A stretch of DNA of 64,000 nucleotides from Riptortus pedestris (GCA_019009955.1 CM032232.1:53135001-53199000), one strand, 5' to 3'. Counted from the first letter of the stretch, positions 39,221-54,200 are shown. Translations and numbers: made by a program. Notes: a model not told the origin generated them from the letters alone.

Positions 39221-42200
39221 CTTTAGTTAGACCTTTCTCAATGGAGACACATTGATCATTGACATTAAACCACAGAGAGGAGAAACTCCTGACTTTTTTT
39301 AATGGGTTATATATTATGCTATTTAATAACGCCCAATAAAATATTAAATTTAGACTAATTATATTTATGGATTATATATTAAATTGACCTTTTCAACTAA
39401 TCAAGAACATGTTATGATATTTGTATTTTGTATACATTTTCTTTTCTAGAAATACAGACTACAATATGTTTCTCAACCACCCAAATATTACTCAATAATT
39501 GTTCATGCTATTATTCTCAGTTAAAAATGAATCAAATATAAATAATTTATATGTACATACATGCAATATAATAATACGGATATAAACTTAATGTTACAAA
39601 ATCTCCCTGCTTATGTCAATAAACTGCAGACCTCGTAGCAAAAAGTTAACTCAATAAGAGCAGCAATATCACGATAGTTCCACAACATAGAACACCTCTT
39701 AAGAAGCACAACGTACAAATTCAACGCTCAAATATATTATCTTAGCAAGGGATCAAAATTTGGATACCACATAAATTTCAAAATAACAAACCATGATCGT
39801 AACTTCTCTCCCATTCTCTCGAAACCAGATCAAAGTTTTCAGTTTTTCTGCATTTCTTTTGATGTGACAATTCCTTTTTTCTATTCCTGTTTATATGCAC
39901 TTCACATGATTTTTATCCTGAACTCGCCTGATGATATTTCCTGTGGTTACGTCACACCAGACTCGCAATTTAAATCAGCAGAAGAAAGTGCCTGCTTAGT
40001 TTTTATTAGCCTTCATTTGGCGACCATACCAGGAGGTTCTATTTCTAAGGCAAGGTGATCAGTTACAAGACTGAATAAATGGTGGTCTTGAAGAGACGTC
40101 CTATGGCATGAAGTGAAACATGTAGAGGACCAATGACGCAATCAAGAAGTATTTGGTGTATATGAGATTTCCCTTAGTTACATAGTCATAATTACTCAAG
40201 CAATTTTCATATTTATATTCAAATATCAATGTTCTATTGTAAGTTGTGCTGTTGGAGGGGCACTCTATGCCATGAAACATGTGGGGCCAATAAAACAATC
40301 AAGATTTTGGTTTATTTAGTAGACTGACCTTTTGCCACAAGCAGCAGTTTATAAATTTAATAGTACCAAAATATTAATTTAATAAATTAGGTATAAAACA
40401 TAAAAAAAAAAAAATGTAATATCAAAGACAACACCAATGATTAAATAATAAACAACGATTAAAATTTCAACATTCAGGGCCTTGAACCACACATTTATGA
40501 AACAAAACAAGACATGAGGTTGATTATATTTTTAATCCAATTCTATCTTATCTTTTTTCTTTATATCAAAAATCAGAATAATAATGAACTTACTTTCTTT
40601 TGCTTGCTTGAGGCGCCATTTCCACACTGAATACAACAAATATTCTTGCGACTGATCTCACAAATCTCCTAGCGACTAAAGTCGCTTCTTCGACACGTCC
40701 TGGAATAGAAGTGTTCTGCAGCTCTCGAGTTAGTGTAGAAACTACACTTTCCACCATCTAGATTAAAATAATATAAGTAAGATGACAAAACCTATCAATA
40801 CCTTATAAATATCATGTTATAAGCTTTTACCTCTGAACCACATTTCACAAGAAGGCAATGAGTGAATTTGTCTAATAAAGCACTTCCATTCTGAGCGTGC
40901 AAGTAAGCATGTTCTTCATAGTATGGACCTTGCCTCCAGTCTCTTTCTTCTTTCACACCTGAGACAAATAATAAATTTGTATCTCAACTCAAAAAATAGG
41001 ACTATTGCTTAAAACATTAAACATAATATCACATGGCATTGGTCAGTACTTTTTTTGTAGGAGAATTTTCACAAAGATCACAAGATCTCAGCATAAAATA
41101 AGAGAACCTAGTTATAACATGTTCAAGTATCTAGGAGAGATATTTCGAAAGTGAAATACAATAAAAATTCCGATAAAAGGAATCAAAAAATATCACAGAA
41201 CATAATTTATAGATCTTCTAACAATAAATGAAAGAGGCCCTATACTAATTTTCTGATTTCTAATAAGTACAGAGAAATTCTCCCCCCACCCCCCGAAGTT
41301 GATTTAAATCAAAGGAAGTTCAGAACAAGATGTTACAGCAGCTCTAAATACCGAAATTCAGCATTCTGAGGCGAGTGGTTTTTGAGGTATGCGGCATATA
41401 TACATAAGTCACACCAAAACACGTCAACATGGATTTAGAGAAGGCCAATACATATAATTCCAATGAAATATGAATACTAAAAACTGTACTATTAAATACT
41501 TGCTTTATTTTGCTCCAAGAAGTAAAAACATGACTTTTGTGAGTACAATGAATAATAAAACACAGGTTAGTAAAACTCAATTACGATCTAACAACTAAAC
41601 ACGTAAAATCTTAATGTGAAAACTAAAGATGTAAAATAAATACTGATGCCACAAGGAAAATTAACAAATCATAGTGAACTTAAAATTAGAGTTGTTAAGA
41701 ATCTCGAATTCACCTAATAGTGGAATATGAAAGGCTAATGGACACAGATATCATGAAAGAATCTTAAATAATGTAAGGCCCATCATACAGATGGCACAGT
41801 TAAACTAAGCACAATTCCCACACACTGGAATATGATGCACTGATGAACTTATCAGAACATTACTTCTCTATTTATCATAAGGAGCCTAAGTAAACAGGAA
41901 TTAAAATGTTAGTTGGCTTTGAGATGTTTAGTGACTGAGGTTCGTAATGAGAAAATTGGATTAGTAGGAGGGGTTTGTTTACAAAAGGCTGAAACCAAAA
42001 AAAATATAAATAACTCTGTTAATATATCTATATAATATAATATATTTGAGTCAGAGAAAACATGTATAAAATCTATTTGCAGAAAATTAAAATTCCGACA
42101 TTGAATACATAAAAGTTTTTGATCCGGCTCATATTAACCGAGATATAATGAATTTTTAGTTATTCCCCCCTCTAACTACCCCCCCCCCACTCCTCTCAGG

Positions 42201-45200
42201 CTCTATACATTTTTCAATATGTCATATAAAACAAAGGTATTTCGAAAATCCTTCTACTTAACCCTTTCTTAAGGAAAAACTGCTAAAACATATCTAAATT
42301 CTAGTTTTATAAAGAAAGTAAAACCAAGAATTATCATTAAAAATATTCCATCAGAAACTGATAAAGAAAATTTACCCAAAACAATTCTTCAGCAAAATGA
42401 AGAATTAGGATTAACAGCTGACGATTTTTCATTCTATTTCATCATCAATTCAAGATAGAATAAAGATAGAAGGCATCCAAGTTTCTCCATCTGCAAGAAA
42501 CGTTATCATCAAGCATAAACTAAAGCTGTTTTATACAATATGCTCAAGTGATGACTTTCCTTGCTGTTTGCCACTGTCGGAATTGCATGCATCTCAATCA
42601 TTCAGCAGGATGCAACAGACCTCTAACCGGTCAATATTGGTAACTCAAGGGCACGAAGCTATGGATTCTCACAAGTATATAAGGTTTAAGAACAAATGCC
42701 TCTTAAATTGTAGGAGCTTCTCCTAGTAAAAATAACCTTCATATCTTAATGCCTACTAGGGATTAATGAACAATGTTGAAGAATAAGGAATATGAGCACT
42801 GATCACTTAGCTCTTAATTACCTATCGCCACTTACTAAGTTCTTTTTAAAATACGTAACACAAAGACAACCCATTTTACACATATACTGATGATTTAAAT
42901 TTCCTTTCACTTTTTTTTTTTTTTTAATTCATTCCCACTTTATGGAAGTAAGGCTAATCTGGACTGCTTATCTACAGTTTACCACTTTTTTCTAGTCAGG
43001 ATGGAACTAGGGATTTAATGAATTAATTTTATCTTTACTGAAATATATTATTATGGCATTGAAACAGGTGGAATATGAATTATATGAATGAAATAAATAA
43101 ATTCATTATATTTTCATGGTTGTAAACAAAATAATAATTCCTGAACATGATGTAGGTAACAAAACAGAAAAATGAAAATCTTTGACTCTAGGAGATGATT
43201 GAGCCTGCGGTTGCACGCAACATTGGTAAGAGATCAAATGGCCAGCACTGCAATATTGTGGGGATTTTAAGACAAAATAAAGCTACTCAATTGCCTCATA
43301 ATACTGAGTGAGCACTGGAGGAATGGATAGAAGTCGGGTAGAAAATTGAGTAAAGCCAAGCCTTGAACTTGATACTTCTAGTCCAGAGCATAAAGCAGCA
43401 AATACATGAAAGAAAATTCATTTTGAACATAAAGAATGAATGAACAAACAAAATGTAAAAGAGAAACACCAAAAGTTACAGACCATAGACGTTATTGTTC
43501 ATTATACAGAGTGATTCCTTGCCCCATTAATGGACTCTTTTTGTAAAGCTTTAACAAAAATTTACAACAAATCCTTCAAAATTCAGTTTTTGGAAATTAA
43601 AAGAAAAACAAATCAAAGCCTTGGCAAGATGATATTTTAACGAAACAAAGGAAGCAAAAACAAAAAACTAAAAAAATATATTAAAAGACAACTACTAAAA
43701 AGTAAGACAAACAAGAAAACCAGGTGTATTGGAAATAAAATATACATTTAAAAAGGCAATGACACAAAATAAAATTATATCATCAACTATAAATTTTGTA
43801 CCAAAATAAAAATAATGTGTGGAAATGGTCATGTTAACAGGAAGCTGTTTAATCAAGATACAATACTGAAACAAGAAGGATTTTATTACTAGCTAAACAG
43901 GCACCTATCAATATATACTATACTAGATTCTCATATTCAAAATTATTTCAATACTAATGACAAGGATATAGATACAAAACTAGAGGAAAATATACTGATA
44001 GAACTATCAACCCCAAACAACTTACCTATACTGATGTTAAAATTGGAAATTTAATTCAGAACCTGAAATGATATAATGTACTAGGATTAGGTGGAGTAAC
44101 AGAGAAAATGATCATCATTTAAAAATGTTTCCCGTGGTTTATATTTACCATTGGAATATGCCCTTATTTTTGGAAAGATTCAATATAAAAATTAAATAAT
44201 GAACCTAATAGAAACAAAAATGATAATTCTTCAAATCCTACATTATCTTTATTACTATCAGAAGGGAAGGATTAGCCTTATTTGCATAAACTGGGCATAA
44301 AATTACATATTTCTTTAAAATATATTGTGAGACACTCTAGGTAAGGTCTGTATTTTATATAATTATCCACCACTGTACAAGGTAAGGTGAGCCGTGAAAT
44401 TGTCTGTTGATTGGAGTTTTTAACTCCATTTATATACATACATAAATATGTTGTCTTCTTCAATTTAGGATCATTTCACAAAAATATCATGTTAAACCTA
44501 AAGTTAATTTTTCTCCTAAAAAAGGTACACTTATCACAGGAGTGTTGAATAAAACACTCGTGGTTCATCTTGAATACTTAAGTACAGGTTACCTCAGTTG
44601 GTAAATAAAATAAATGCTGTTATAAATATTACTTGAACCTTATTATTGTAATTATGTGATTAAAATCCCTTATAACAACCAACCATACATTAAACATATC
44701 ATAATTGAACAGACATCATAACTGAAATTATGATACACAGTATTTCTATAATTCAAATCAATACCTGTCATAATCATGCCTTTAACTGCGGGCCAGTCAC
44801 TGAGGAGTCTTTCAAATGCCCTTCTGCTGAATCTTGGAGGCTCCAGATCGTGCTCAGGCATATCTGGCTCTAATAGAAAAATGAAGTTAAAAAAAGATAA
44901 ATTAACAATTAATAATAATTAACAATAACTCTTTCTATCAGAAGGTATTATAATTTTAAGAGTTTAGCTCAACACTACATAATTAATATTGCAATAAGTA
45001 TTATTAATATTTATTAACATTCACTTTTTGTTACTATTGCTAACCAGGGCAGGTTATCGACAGGTTTTCAAAGAATCTACAACCCTTTTCTAGTCAGGGT
45101 GAGACTAAGGCTTTTATTTCATGAGTTTGTCACTAAATAAATTCCTATTGCCCAAGCGGAAATTGAACTCTCCACTCTAGGATTACCATGTGAGACTTTA

Positions 45201-48200
45201 ACTCAAATGACAAACCTGTACACCCCCCCCCCCTGCAATGAAATAAAGAAAGTGGTTTTGTTAAAATAACTCTTACAAGTTGAAGAACTTAATGCTATTG
45301 CCTGGAAAGTATTAAGTAAAGGTGATGAGACAGTTTTTGGATACTGCTTATGAGGATGGCTAATGGTATTACTTGAAATCTAAGAAAGATCTGGGTTCAT
45401 TCCTTATTACAATGAAAGCCTAAATTTTTGTTTTTGTAACAATCATATTAACTCAAAGGGAAGAAGTGATATCTGAGACAGAGGTTGGACAAACTAGATA
45501 AACCCACATATATCTCTTAACAAATTAATATCAACCAACATAACCACGCCTTTCGAAATATAGAGTTAAACACATTCTTTTAGATTGTGGTAAATTCGGT
45601 AAAGAAAGAAATCTCCTCCCCATCCCAAGAAAAACCTCATTGAAGAATTTGGAGACGTGGTAAATTCGGTAAAGAAAGAAATCTCCTCCCCATCCCAAGA
45701 AAAACCTCATTGAAGAATTTGGAGACGTGGTAAATTCGGTAAAGAAAGAAATCTCCTCCCCATCCCAAGAAAAACCTCATTGAAGAATTTGGAGACAATC
45801 ATTAAAGCGGTTCTCTCTTTTTTAAAGAAAAATGTATATCATTTATTGTGAATTCCTAGTTTTACCATTTTGCCAATGACCCAAAAGGATAGAAGCAGTT
45901 TTCAAAATAAAAATAAGATTTAAAAAAAAAAAAAAAATCTTTCTCTCAAAAATATTTAATTATAATGACATCAATTCTGTAATTCCCTCTGAAACCTTCT
46001 GAAAAGTTAATCTAAACTTAAACACAGATTTTAAACAAAAATCTCACCTTAATGAAATATCAATATCACAAAAAAAAAAAAAAAAATTAATAAGGCTTTA
46101 TAAAATGAACATACCAACATCAGATGATGGAGTTTTTCTTGTTGTTGCAGAAGCAGATCGAGATCTAGGAGCTCGATATTGCCTTTGTTCCACCATTTGT
46201 CGGCCAACCGTTTGAACCAGGAATAAAAGAATGCTTTCACCTCTAATCAAAATATACATTTTAAATTAGTAGGAGAAAAGAATTAAAAATAAAATTTAAA
46301 ATAGAAATAGTTATAATATATTACCTCGAGTTATGTTTTGTAACAAGATCGGTATGAGTGATGAGGCTTGACATCAACTGAAATCTTGCAGATTGGCTTC
46401 CCTGAACAAGGGCTCTGCATTTGCATTTTTCCCAACAGTCACAATATGCTGTAGGTGATGTTCTCTTTAATTTGCAATCATGCCCTCTGTGGCATACTCT
46501 AGCGCATTCGGTGCAACAGCATAGTGAGCCAGTTAAACCACACGTACGGCATTCAAATATATCCTGTAAAACAATTGTATCCCCTTTAGAGAGCTTTATC
46601 ATTTTTACTACAATAAAGAGGAACCTACTTCGATAACACTAATAAACCTTGTTTCTGAATGCTTAATTATTGCCTAATATGAAATATCAATGAACTGGAT
46701 TGAAATAAGACAAACTAGCACTATTTGGGCTTGGACAAAACTGAAACATGTTAAAGACTTATCTGTTTATTATAAATTACACAACAATAATATATAAGGC
46801 AAAAATTAATAACTAAACAACCGTTGAACGGTGAGTGCCTAGTAAAAAAATAAATGTGAACTACATTCCAAAAACATTTACATATGTTTTTGGAATATAG
46901 TTCACATTTATTTATTAAATTTAACTAAAATTATTTGAATCTAGAGATAATGATTCTATTTTCTTGGCTGCCTTCCAAAATACTTTACAGATATCATTAG
47001 TTAACTTGATTCCTTAGGTATACTTTTTGGTACTATAGCTAATTGGGATGGATTATCTACAGGTTACCACCCTTTTCAGACAGGATGGGACTAAGGATTT
47101 TATTTAATGAGTTTGACACAAAATAAATGCCTATTGCCCAGGCAGGAATCGAACTCGCCACACGAGGTATACCATATGAGATTAAAGCCAATGCTTTAAC
47201 TTACATGGATAACCTGAGCCACAAAATAACTTTAAAACTTCCTTGTATGAAGGTAAAGGAAGTATAGTAATTGCAAACATTTTCAGATTTCACCAGAATT
47301 ATCCATTTTGACCTTCCCTGAGCTCCATAGTTTTGGTGGGACATCTGTATAAATGTATCACTCATAACCCAACCAAATACAACTTGCCTTAGAATATTGA
47401 AATTTTATATTTAGGACTGTTGTACTGTCTAGTTATGAACCTCCCCTTTTGAATGGAATTGACTATGATGGAAAGGATGGTGTTAAAGAGGAATGAATAT
47501 AAAAAATACATATTAGAGATACAATAAAGTTGTATTAGACTTTTTTGTTTATCAAGGAAAGATCTGATAAATTACCTTCTATGACATTTATGGTTCTGAT
47601 GCATTGGAATAGCAGATATCACATATTACTTTCAAATGAAATAATTTTAAATGAAGTGCAACCAAACATTTTTCTAATTTTATTTAATAGAATTATAAGA
47701 AAGTTACTTGGTAGTAGGTTTAGCTGAATTGGTTAATAGGTTTAGCCATTACAGCATAAAGAGGCTATTAAATATAAATATAGATAAATCACTTAACTTT
47801 AATATTATTAATCCCCTAAATTAATAAACAAATTTTTAAAATGAGAATTTATTGAGAATAATAAAAAAATAAAATAAAAAATAATTAAATCCAATTTAAT
47901 AAATTTACCTGATTAATATGTTCAGCTCCAGTCCAGGTAAAACTACAGGTATCATTACAACAGATTATATGAAGAGGTGATAAATCTGGATTTGACCCTC
48001 GAGGAAACACCATTGCTTCAAGACCCTCTTTATCAATGATTTCAGTATCTTCTGAATTGACCACTAGAAAACAATATAATTAAAATAGAGAAAAGTACAT
48101 GAAATTAAAAAAAAATGAAAGTATTCACATAGCACTGTTGTCATACCTATTGGTGAAGTCTATCGTCACTGGCTGATAATTAATTACAGCATTGTGCTTA

Positions 48201-51200
48201 CGATGCGAGGGAACACCATCTTTAAGTCTGTCAAAAGTTGTACTGAGTTGGTTTTCCATGAGTCAGTTGGTTTTATATGTCCGTTATCCATAGCAGGTTG
48301 TTTACGTTTTAGTCCAGGTCCATTTGTCTATATCTTACAATTAGGTTTGGTAAAATGAAGGGTGGTTTATGGGTATGGTCAAGTAAATTGTTTTCATGCA
48401 GTAGACCGTATTTACAAATTTGCTTATTAACTGCTTTAGGTTGTTTTTGTTTCGGTGTTTTATTTGCGTTATAGTTTATGAGGTGATAGGGTGGGCTGAG
48501 TGTAAGTTTTCCCAAATATGGGTATAAGCGTTATTAATTTTAATTATCATCTAGCAAACGACAGTCTTCATGGGAAAGTATGAAAACACTATACTGGCTG
48601 TACTAACCCTTTATTTGATATATTCATATATAATAATTAGTTACTTACACTTGAGCTCAGTGTTGTTAGGCTTCGAAAACCATGCTGAAAGAACACTCTT
48701 GAGTCTCTCCTCTGTCGATGCAGAAGTATTGGGTGGTGGTGGAGGAGGTGGAGGAGTAGGTGGTGCTTGAGGTTTCGAAACAAGAGAAAGAATAGTTTCG
48801 AAAATAACGAGGCCTGCTTGATAAGCGCGACAAGCAACAGACAGCATAAATGGTGTCTGACCTTGTGCATCCCTACAAAAAAACAAAGAAATCATTACCA
48901 ATGAAAATGAATTAATTCTTTTGAAATGTTTTCTACATAAATGAAAATATTAGTATTAAAATCCTTAAGGCGGATAATAGTGACAATCCCTTTGGGTATC
49001 TTGTGCTAACAGCAAATTTACCCAGATGACGAAAATGAGGTCCATTCCAAACTGTGTGAGTGTGCGTGTATGTGTACATAACCTGTTAATCTCCTAGTGG
49101 TCACAACTATTCAGAAAAAGAAAGATGTAGTCTTCCTACATTAAACTTTATTTTTAACAATCGGTTTCACCACATGGGTGGCACCTTCAGATCTTTAATA
49201 AAACCAAACAGGAAAAGAAACCAATATGTTTAGAGAAGGGGTAATTAAGGTAGGTACCACAGCTCTTATCAATTTACTGAATTCAGTAAGGCTAGAAAAC
49301 AACTAAGTATGAAAAACTCACTTAAAATTTGAGTTACTAAAAAATGTATAGTACAACAATTGTAGAACATCACTAGTTTAAGAAGATTGATTCTATTAAC
49401 ATTTTCTTGGGGAGTTAGATTCCCGCCTGGGCAAATAAGCATTTATTTAGTGACCAACTCATTTATAAATCCCTTAGACCCCCCGTGGCTAGAAAAGGGT
49501 AATAAGGTAACCTGTAGATATCCCGTCCCAATTAGCCATACTAGCAAAAAGTAGACGTTAATAAATAATAATAATATTAACATTTTTTAACCTGACTGAT
49601 AATAACAGATATTTATAATTTTTGCCCTTCCTTCTAGACTTTCCCCCCTATTCCAGGTACAATTTCACTCATTAACAAATATGATCTTTAAGAGTTGAAT
49701 GAAAAGATTAAATATAGAGTATCGTAAGGATTAAATAAACATTTTCAAGGCAAGAAATAAAATTATAATTGATGACATCACACAATGTATCAGCATGTAT
49801 TTCATATATTAAAAACCTGTTGAAAACAATAATGTATATTTAAGATTGGAATATAACTTTTCAAGATATATTCACTTATTGTTAAAGTACGATGACTAAA
49901 TGTAGGGATACACTGAATAATGGAAATTTAAAAATGTAAAAATCTTGGTTAATATTCAAGATAGAGAAAACGTGTACAGAACAACATTTGTGGAAACAAG
50001 ATTAGTTATATGAGAGTTTCGACCCGACTCATAATAACTATGAAATTAGCTCCATTCTCAATAGTTCCATTGGAGTTCTATTGAACGTTTCAATAGAAAC
50101 CAGTCTTTATAAAAGACTAAAGTGTTACTTACTTAGCTTGGAGAAGTGTAGGAAGATGAGGATGGAGAGCAGGAGATTCACAAAGAAGTTTGAGCGCTAT
50201 TAGTGCATTGGTCCTTCTCTCCGAAGGGTCTGGAAGGACGGGAGGTGGTGGGGGAGCCTTCAGCCCCTCCCTCAGCCCAACCATCAAGCTGTCCTCGTCA
50301 CCTGACGCAGTTTCAAGAAATGGATCTGGGGGCCATCCCAAGACTGGCTCATCTTGCTGCCCTACTCCAGATTCACTGCTCTCTCCATTGTTCCCGCTAT
50401 TCCCACCTATAAAAGAACATAACAATTAATAACAAGAAGTCATATTGAAATGTTCTGGGGATTACATATTTTAAAAATCCATTAACACTTTCACTGTCTG
50501 TAATAAAGACATCAGTTTGGCAATACGAAAACCTACTTTTTAAATTACCTTTTTCAGAGAGAAAACTTTATTCAGAATGAACAAAAGGGCTGCGCCTGAG
50601 TAGATCAGTTTGCAATCATTCCTTACAAAATTCATGGACTCATTGAAAGATGCATGCATGAATCCAATAGAAATTCATGTTAAGATATCAATTCCTCACA
50701 TTAAAGATTTAATTAGTGTAAGTCTACTTTGGGGTCACCAATCTATCAGTGTTTAGAAGCATATGAGCACTATATGTTACAATATTGTTTCAATGTGCAA
50801 TTAACAATAATAGCACTGATGAACCAATGCCACATCCAGTGTAAACAACTATGAACAGAAAAATATTAAAAATATGAACCAAAGCTTTTAATCACCATTT
50901 TAATTATAAAAGCACTTTAATGGAGTTTAAAGCAATGAAATAAAATAATGTGTTTATCATGAAAATATATATTGTTTTTATACAATCTCACAATAATTAA
51001 AACAAAAAAGCCTTATAATGTTGAAATTTCATACTGTTGTAACAACACATTATGCGCCTCTCTTTTTGATCAAAATCAAGTAAGAGGAAAGGAGGGAGGG
51101 GAGTGTTAGATGAGAATGAATAAAAAAATTGCAAATTTTTCTTTACCTATTAGTGATAAAGAAGATCTGTATTGGGCTTTTATTGAATACCATATACCAT

Positions 51201-54200
51201 AAAAAGTTTTATAAACTTTGTTCTATGACATTTTTTGGTTCCATGCATTTCTACAGAAATATAGTACGTGAATTCCAGATGAAACCATTTTACGATGAAG
51301 TGCAGCAAGACAAGACAAAATATATCCCCTGTTCAAAAATCACAAATTATCATGGCCTTGTTCTTCATCTTTCGTTGAATTAACTCTGTAATATCTCTTT
51401 TTGAGCTATTTACATAGTGAATACTTTCACATTCTTGTTGTGCACCAACAATAATACTCTACCGATTGTGAATGTTTGTCAAGTGAGGGTTATGTGCAAA
51501 GTTGGTCGATTCACATTTATGCATGATTGCCTACTAGCCAACTCAATGGGCAGTCTCTTCAAGTGAAGTAAGGCTGCAAAGAGGAAGTAATTTAATTTGT
51601 TCTAAATTCTAAACATATTAAATGTTTAGACAGTCCTCTCTAAGCACATAAACTAGCATCATTCGATGTCTGAAACCATAGGAAATTGCTTACCGGGGAA
51701 AATTTTGAGATTGAACACAATGTACGGCATCCATACTCAATATCACAATAAATAATTATTTTGAAAACAAAATGCTGTCCAAAAATGTGTTGAAGGAGAC
51801 ATTACAAAGAGAATGAGGTTACCTTTAGTTACATTGTAGTCAGGTTCGAGGTTCTCTAAAGAGGCTGAGCGAGCCATTAGTGGATCCTCCTTAAGTAATG
51901 CTACTTTCTCTTTGAGCAGAGACACTCTGTCCTTGAGTGTTTTCATTTTTCTTTGGGCTGCATAAGAGATTGTATGTTTTTAATTGGACAGTTCTTCAAA
52001 ACAGTCTTTCTAGTATTTTTTTTTTTTCAATTGAAGTCCAAATATTTTTGGTTGAAATACAAGACTGATTGAAGTTATGTTTTGAACAGCTGTCCAATAA
52101 TGTAATAACAATGGGAATTTTCTTTTATATATTACCACATTAACACAATTGCATTTCTGGATACTTATTTCCATTAAACAATTAAAATGCCCCAGCTTAA
52201 GCCTAACATTTAGTTTATAAAAGTGATATGCTGCAGTGAATATGTTAATGGACAATAATTATTACGGAAGCAGTAGTTTTTCTACTATACACAGTTAAGA
52301 ATAAGAATTATCATATCTCTCAAAGACCAAAACTGACCCAAACATTTATGATAGAAATAATTAATTCATTAGAACAAAAGGAGTACTGGCCTTTGATTTA
52401 ATTATAAATCTAGTACATACACACATATATAGAAACAAGTTCTCAGTTAAAACAATGAATAAAATATATCATTTTATTCTAAGAGAACCATATGACAAAC
52501 AATAAGTATGGTAAACAAAAACAAATGAGAAGAATTACCTGTCCGAACAGCAGCGGTTGCTCTCCTCATCATTTCTCTCAAGCTAACCGGCCGAGATGAC
52601 CAGGATATAACATTACTAGTTTCAGTAGTAGTTCCACTCGTAACAGTAGTAGGAATATCAGACAAAACGTTCAGTAGATCTAGAAAAGAAGGCAAATTAA
52701 AATACACTAATTAATAACTATGTTCTTGATTCCAAACCAATGTACATCAGTACAGGTTATCTCATAATAATTATTGGACACCTTCTAAATAATTAAAAAC
52801 AACAAAATAGTATCCCAATTTGAGCAAATCTGTATGTACAGAATTCCCAAATGTATTTACCACTTGCCTATCTACCCGTATATCATACATCCACTATCTA
52901 TATTTCAAAATATTTTGGTAATGACAACAGTATGGCAACAAGTTTAGAAAAATGAAGCTAGGAATTTTAAATTCTTGAATGATTGAAGAAGTGGATGCAA
53001 AAGGTAAATCCAGGACCTAGGGAAGACAAATCATTCTTCAGGGCGGCCTGAAAGAAAATGGACCCGCAAGGTTAAGCAGATTTTTAACTGCACTCTAAAA
53101 GATGCGAATGTACAAAAGCTTTAGTTAGACCAGTCCTAACTTATGGAGCAAAGATGTGGGTCCAGATTGCTGCGATGGAAAGACAAATCAAAGTCTTTGA
53201 ACACAAGCTTCTACGAAAGATTTATGATTCAGTCTTCAACAGTAACTCAAACTTATGGAGGTTCCGGACCAATGCCAAGCTTTACTACAGTAAAAAGATC
53301 AAAATGTGGTCCAATTCATTAAAGCACACCGTATAGAATGGCTGAGCAGTGTAACAGAATGTTGAGCAAACAAGAAGAGTGGGCCGGCCACGAAGGCAAT
53401 GGCTACAAGCCATATCAAAGAGGACGTAAAATTACTAGGGGTCATAGGATGGAAGGCAAAAGTGAGCCACAGAGAGAGTTGGAACAGGATTGTGGGTGCC
53501 AAGGCTGACTCAGGGCTGTAGAGCTACTCAGTAAGTAAGAAAGCAGTTTTTAAATTTTGTTTATATGAAGTTGGTTGATACTTCTGAAAGACTCTCAGTG
53601 TCATTAAATAAGGGACTCCTTAACAAGAAAGATATCTCAAAAACAATAAGACAGTGGTCTATAAAAGTATGTAACTTGCCTCAATTGCCTACTAACCAAA
53701 AAGATGGACACTAACAAAATTTAGACTGATGAAATGTGTTAATTTGAAACAAAAGGAAAAATAAGGTGATTTAAATGATGCGCCTGCACTAAATGCACTA
53801 AACTAAATACTAAAATAAAACCATATAAAATGGTTTGGTCATGTCCAAAGCAAAGGACGCTAAGTCCTAGAGATAACGTGAAGAAGCTGTTAGGGGAGCT
53901 ACGTGCAGACATCAAAATTAGTATTGAGGCAAGAAAAGTGAACAGGCTTTGGAATGCACAACGCAAAATATATTATCTATTTAGAAGTCTAGTAACAGAA
54001 ATAATTTCTAACAGTCATGCTTTACATAAAATGTTATGATTTTAAAATATTAACCCAAAATCCCAAATTTATGTTATTGCAAATGTTTTATTAAATATTA
54101 ATATGAATGGATGAGCTATGGCTTTAACCAGTAACTAATATTCTTAACCAATTAGCACATTTTAGTCAGAACAGGAGGTTTTGAATTACAAGAATATGCA

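Noticed and set aside
39864..40058. 64-codon plus-strand frame in intron 20
   Set aside because: No homolog recognised, no splice partners and no repeat support; open by chance.
45587..45796. Possible CRISPR-like array
   Set aside because: The 70-bp units are directly adjacent with no spacers, and this is an animal nuclear genome.
47014..47220. A real tRNA gene
   Set aside because: The B box is good, but the sequence does not close a cloverleaf, and the same body and tail occur at many sites, so it is a SINE.
50190..50429. Two plus-strand frames opposite exon 13
   Set aside because: Antisense shadows of a Gly/Pro-rich hyd exon with no own homology.
53739..54039. Overlapping frames in intron 10 after the LINE remnant
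   Set aside because: Could be more of the LINE, but I could not match motifs, so I did not extend the element.
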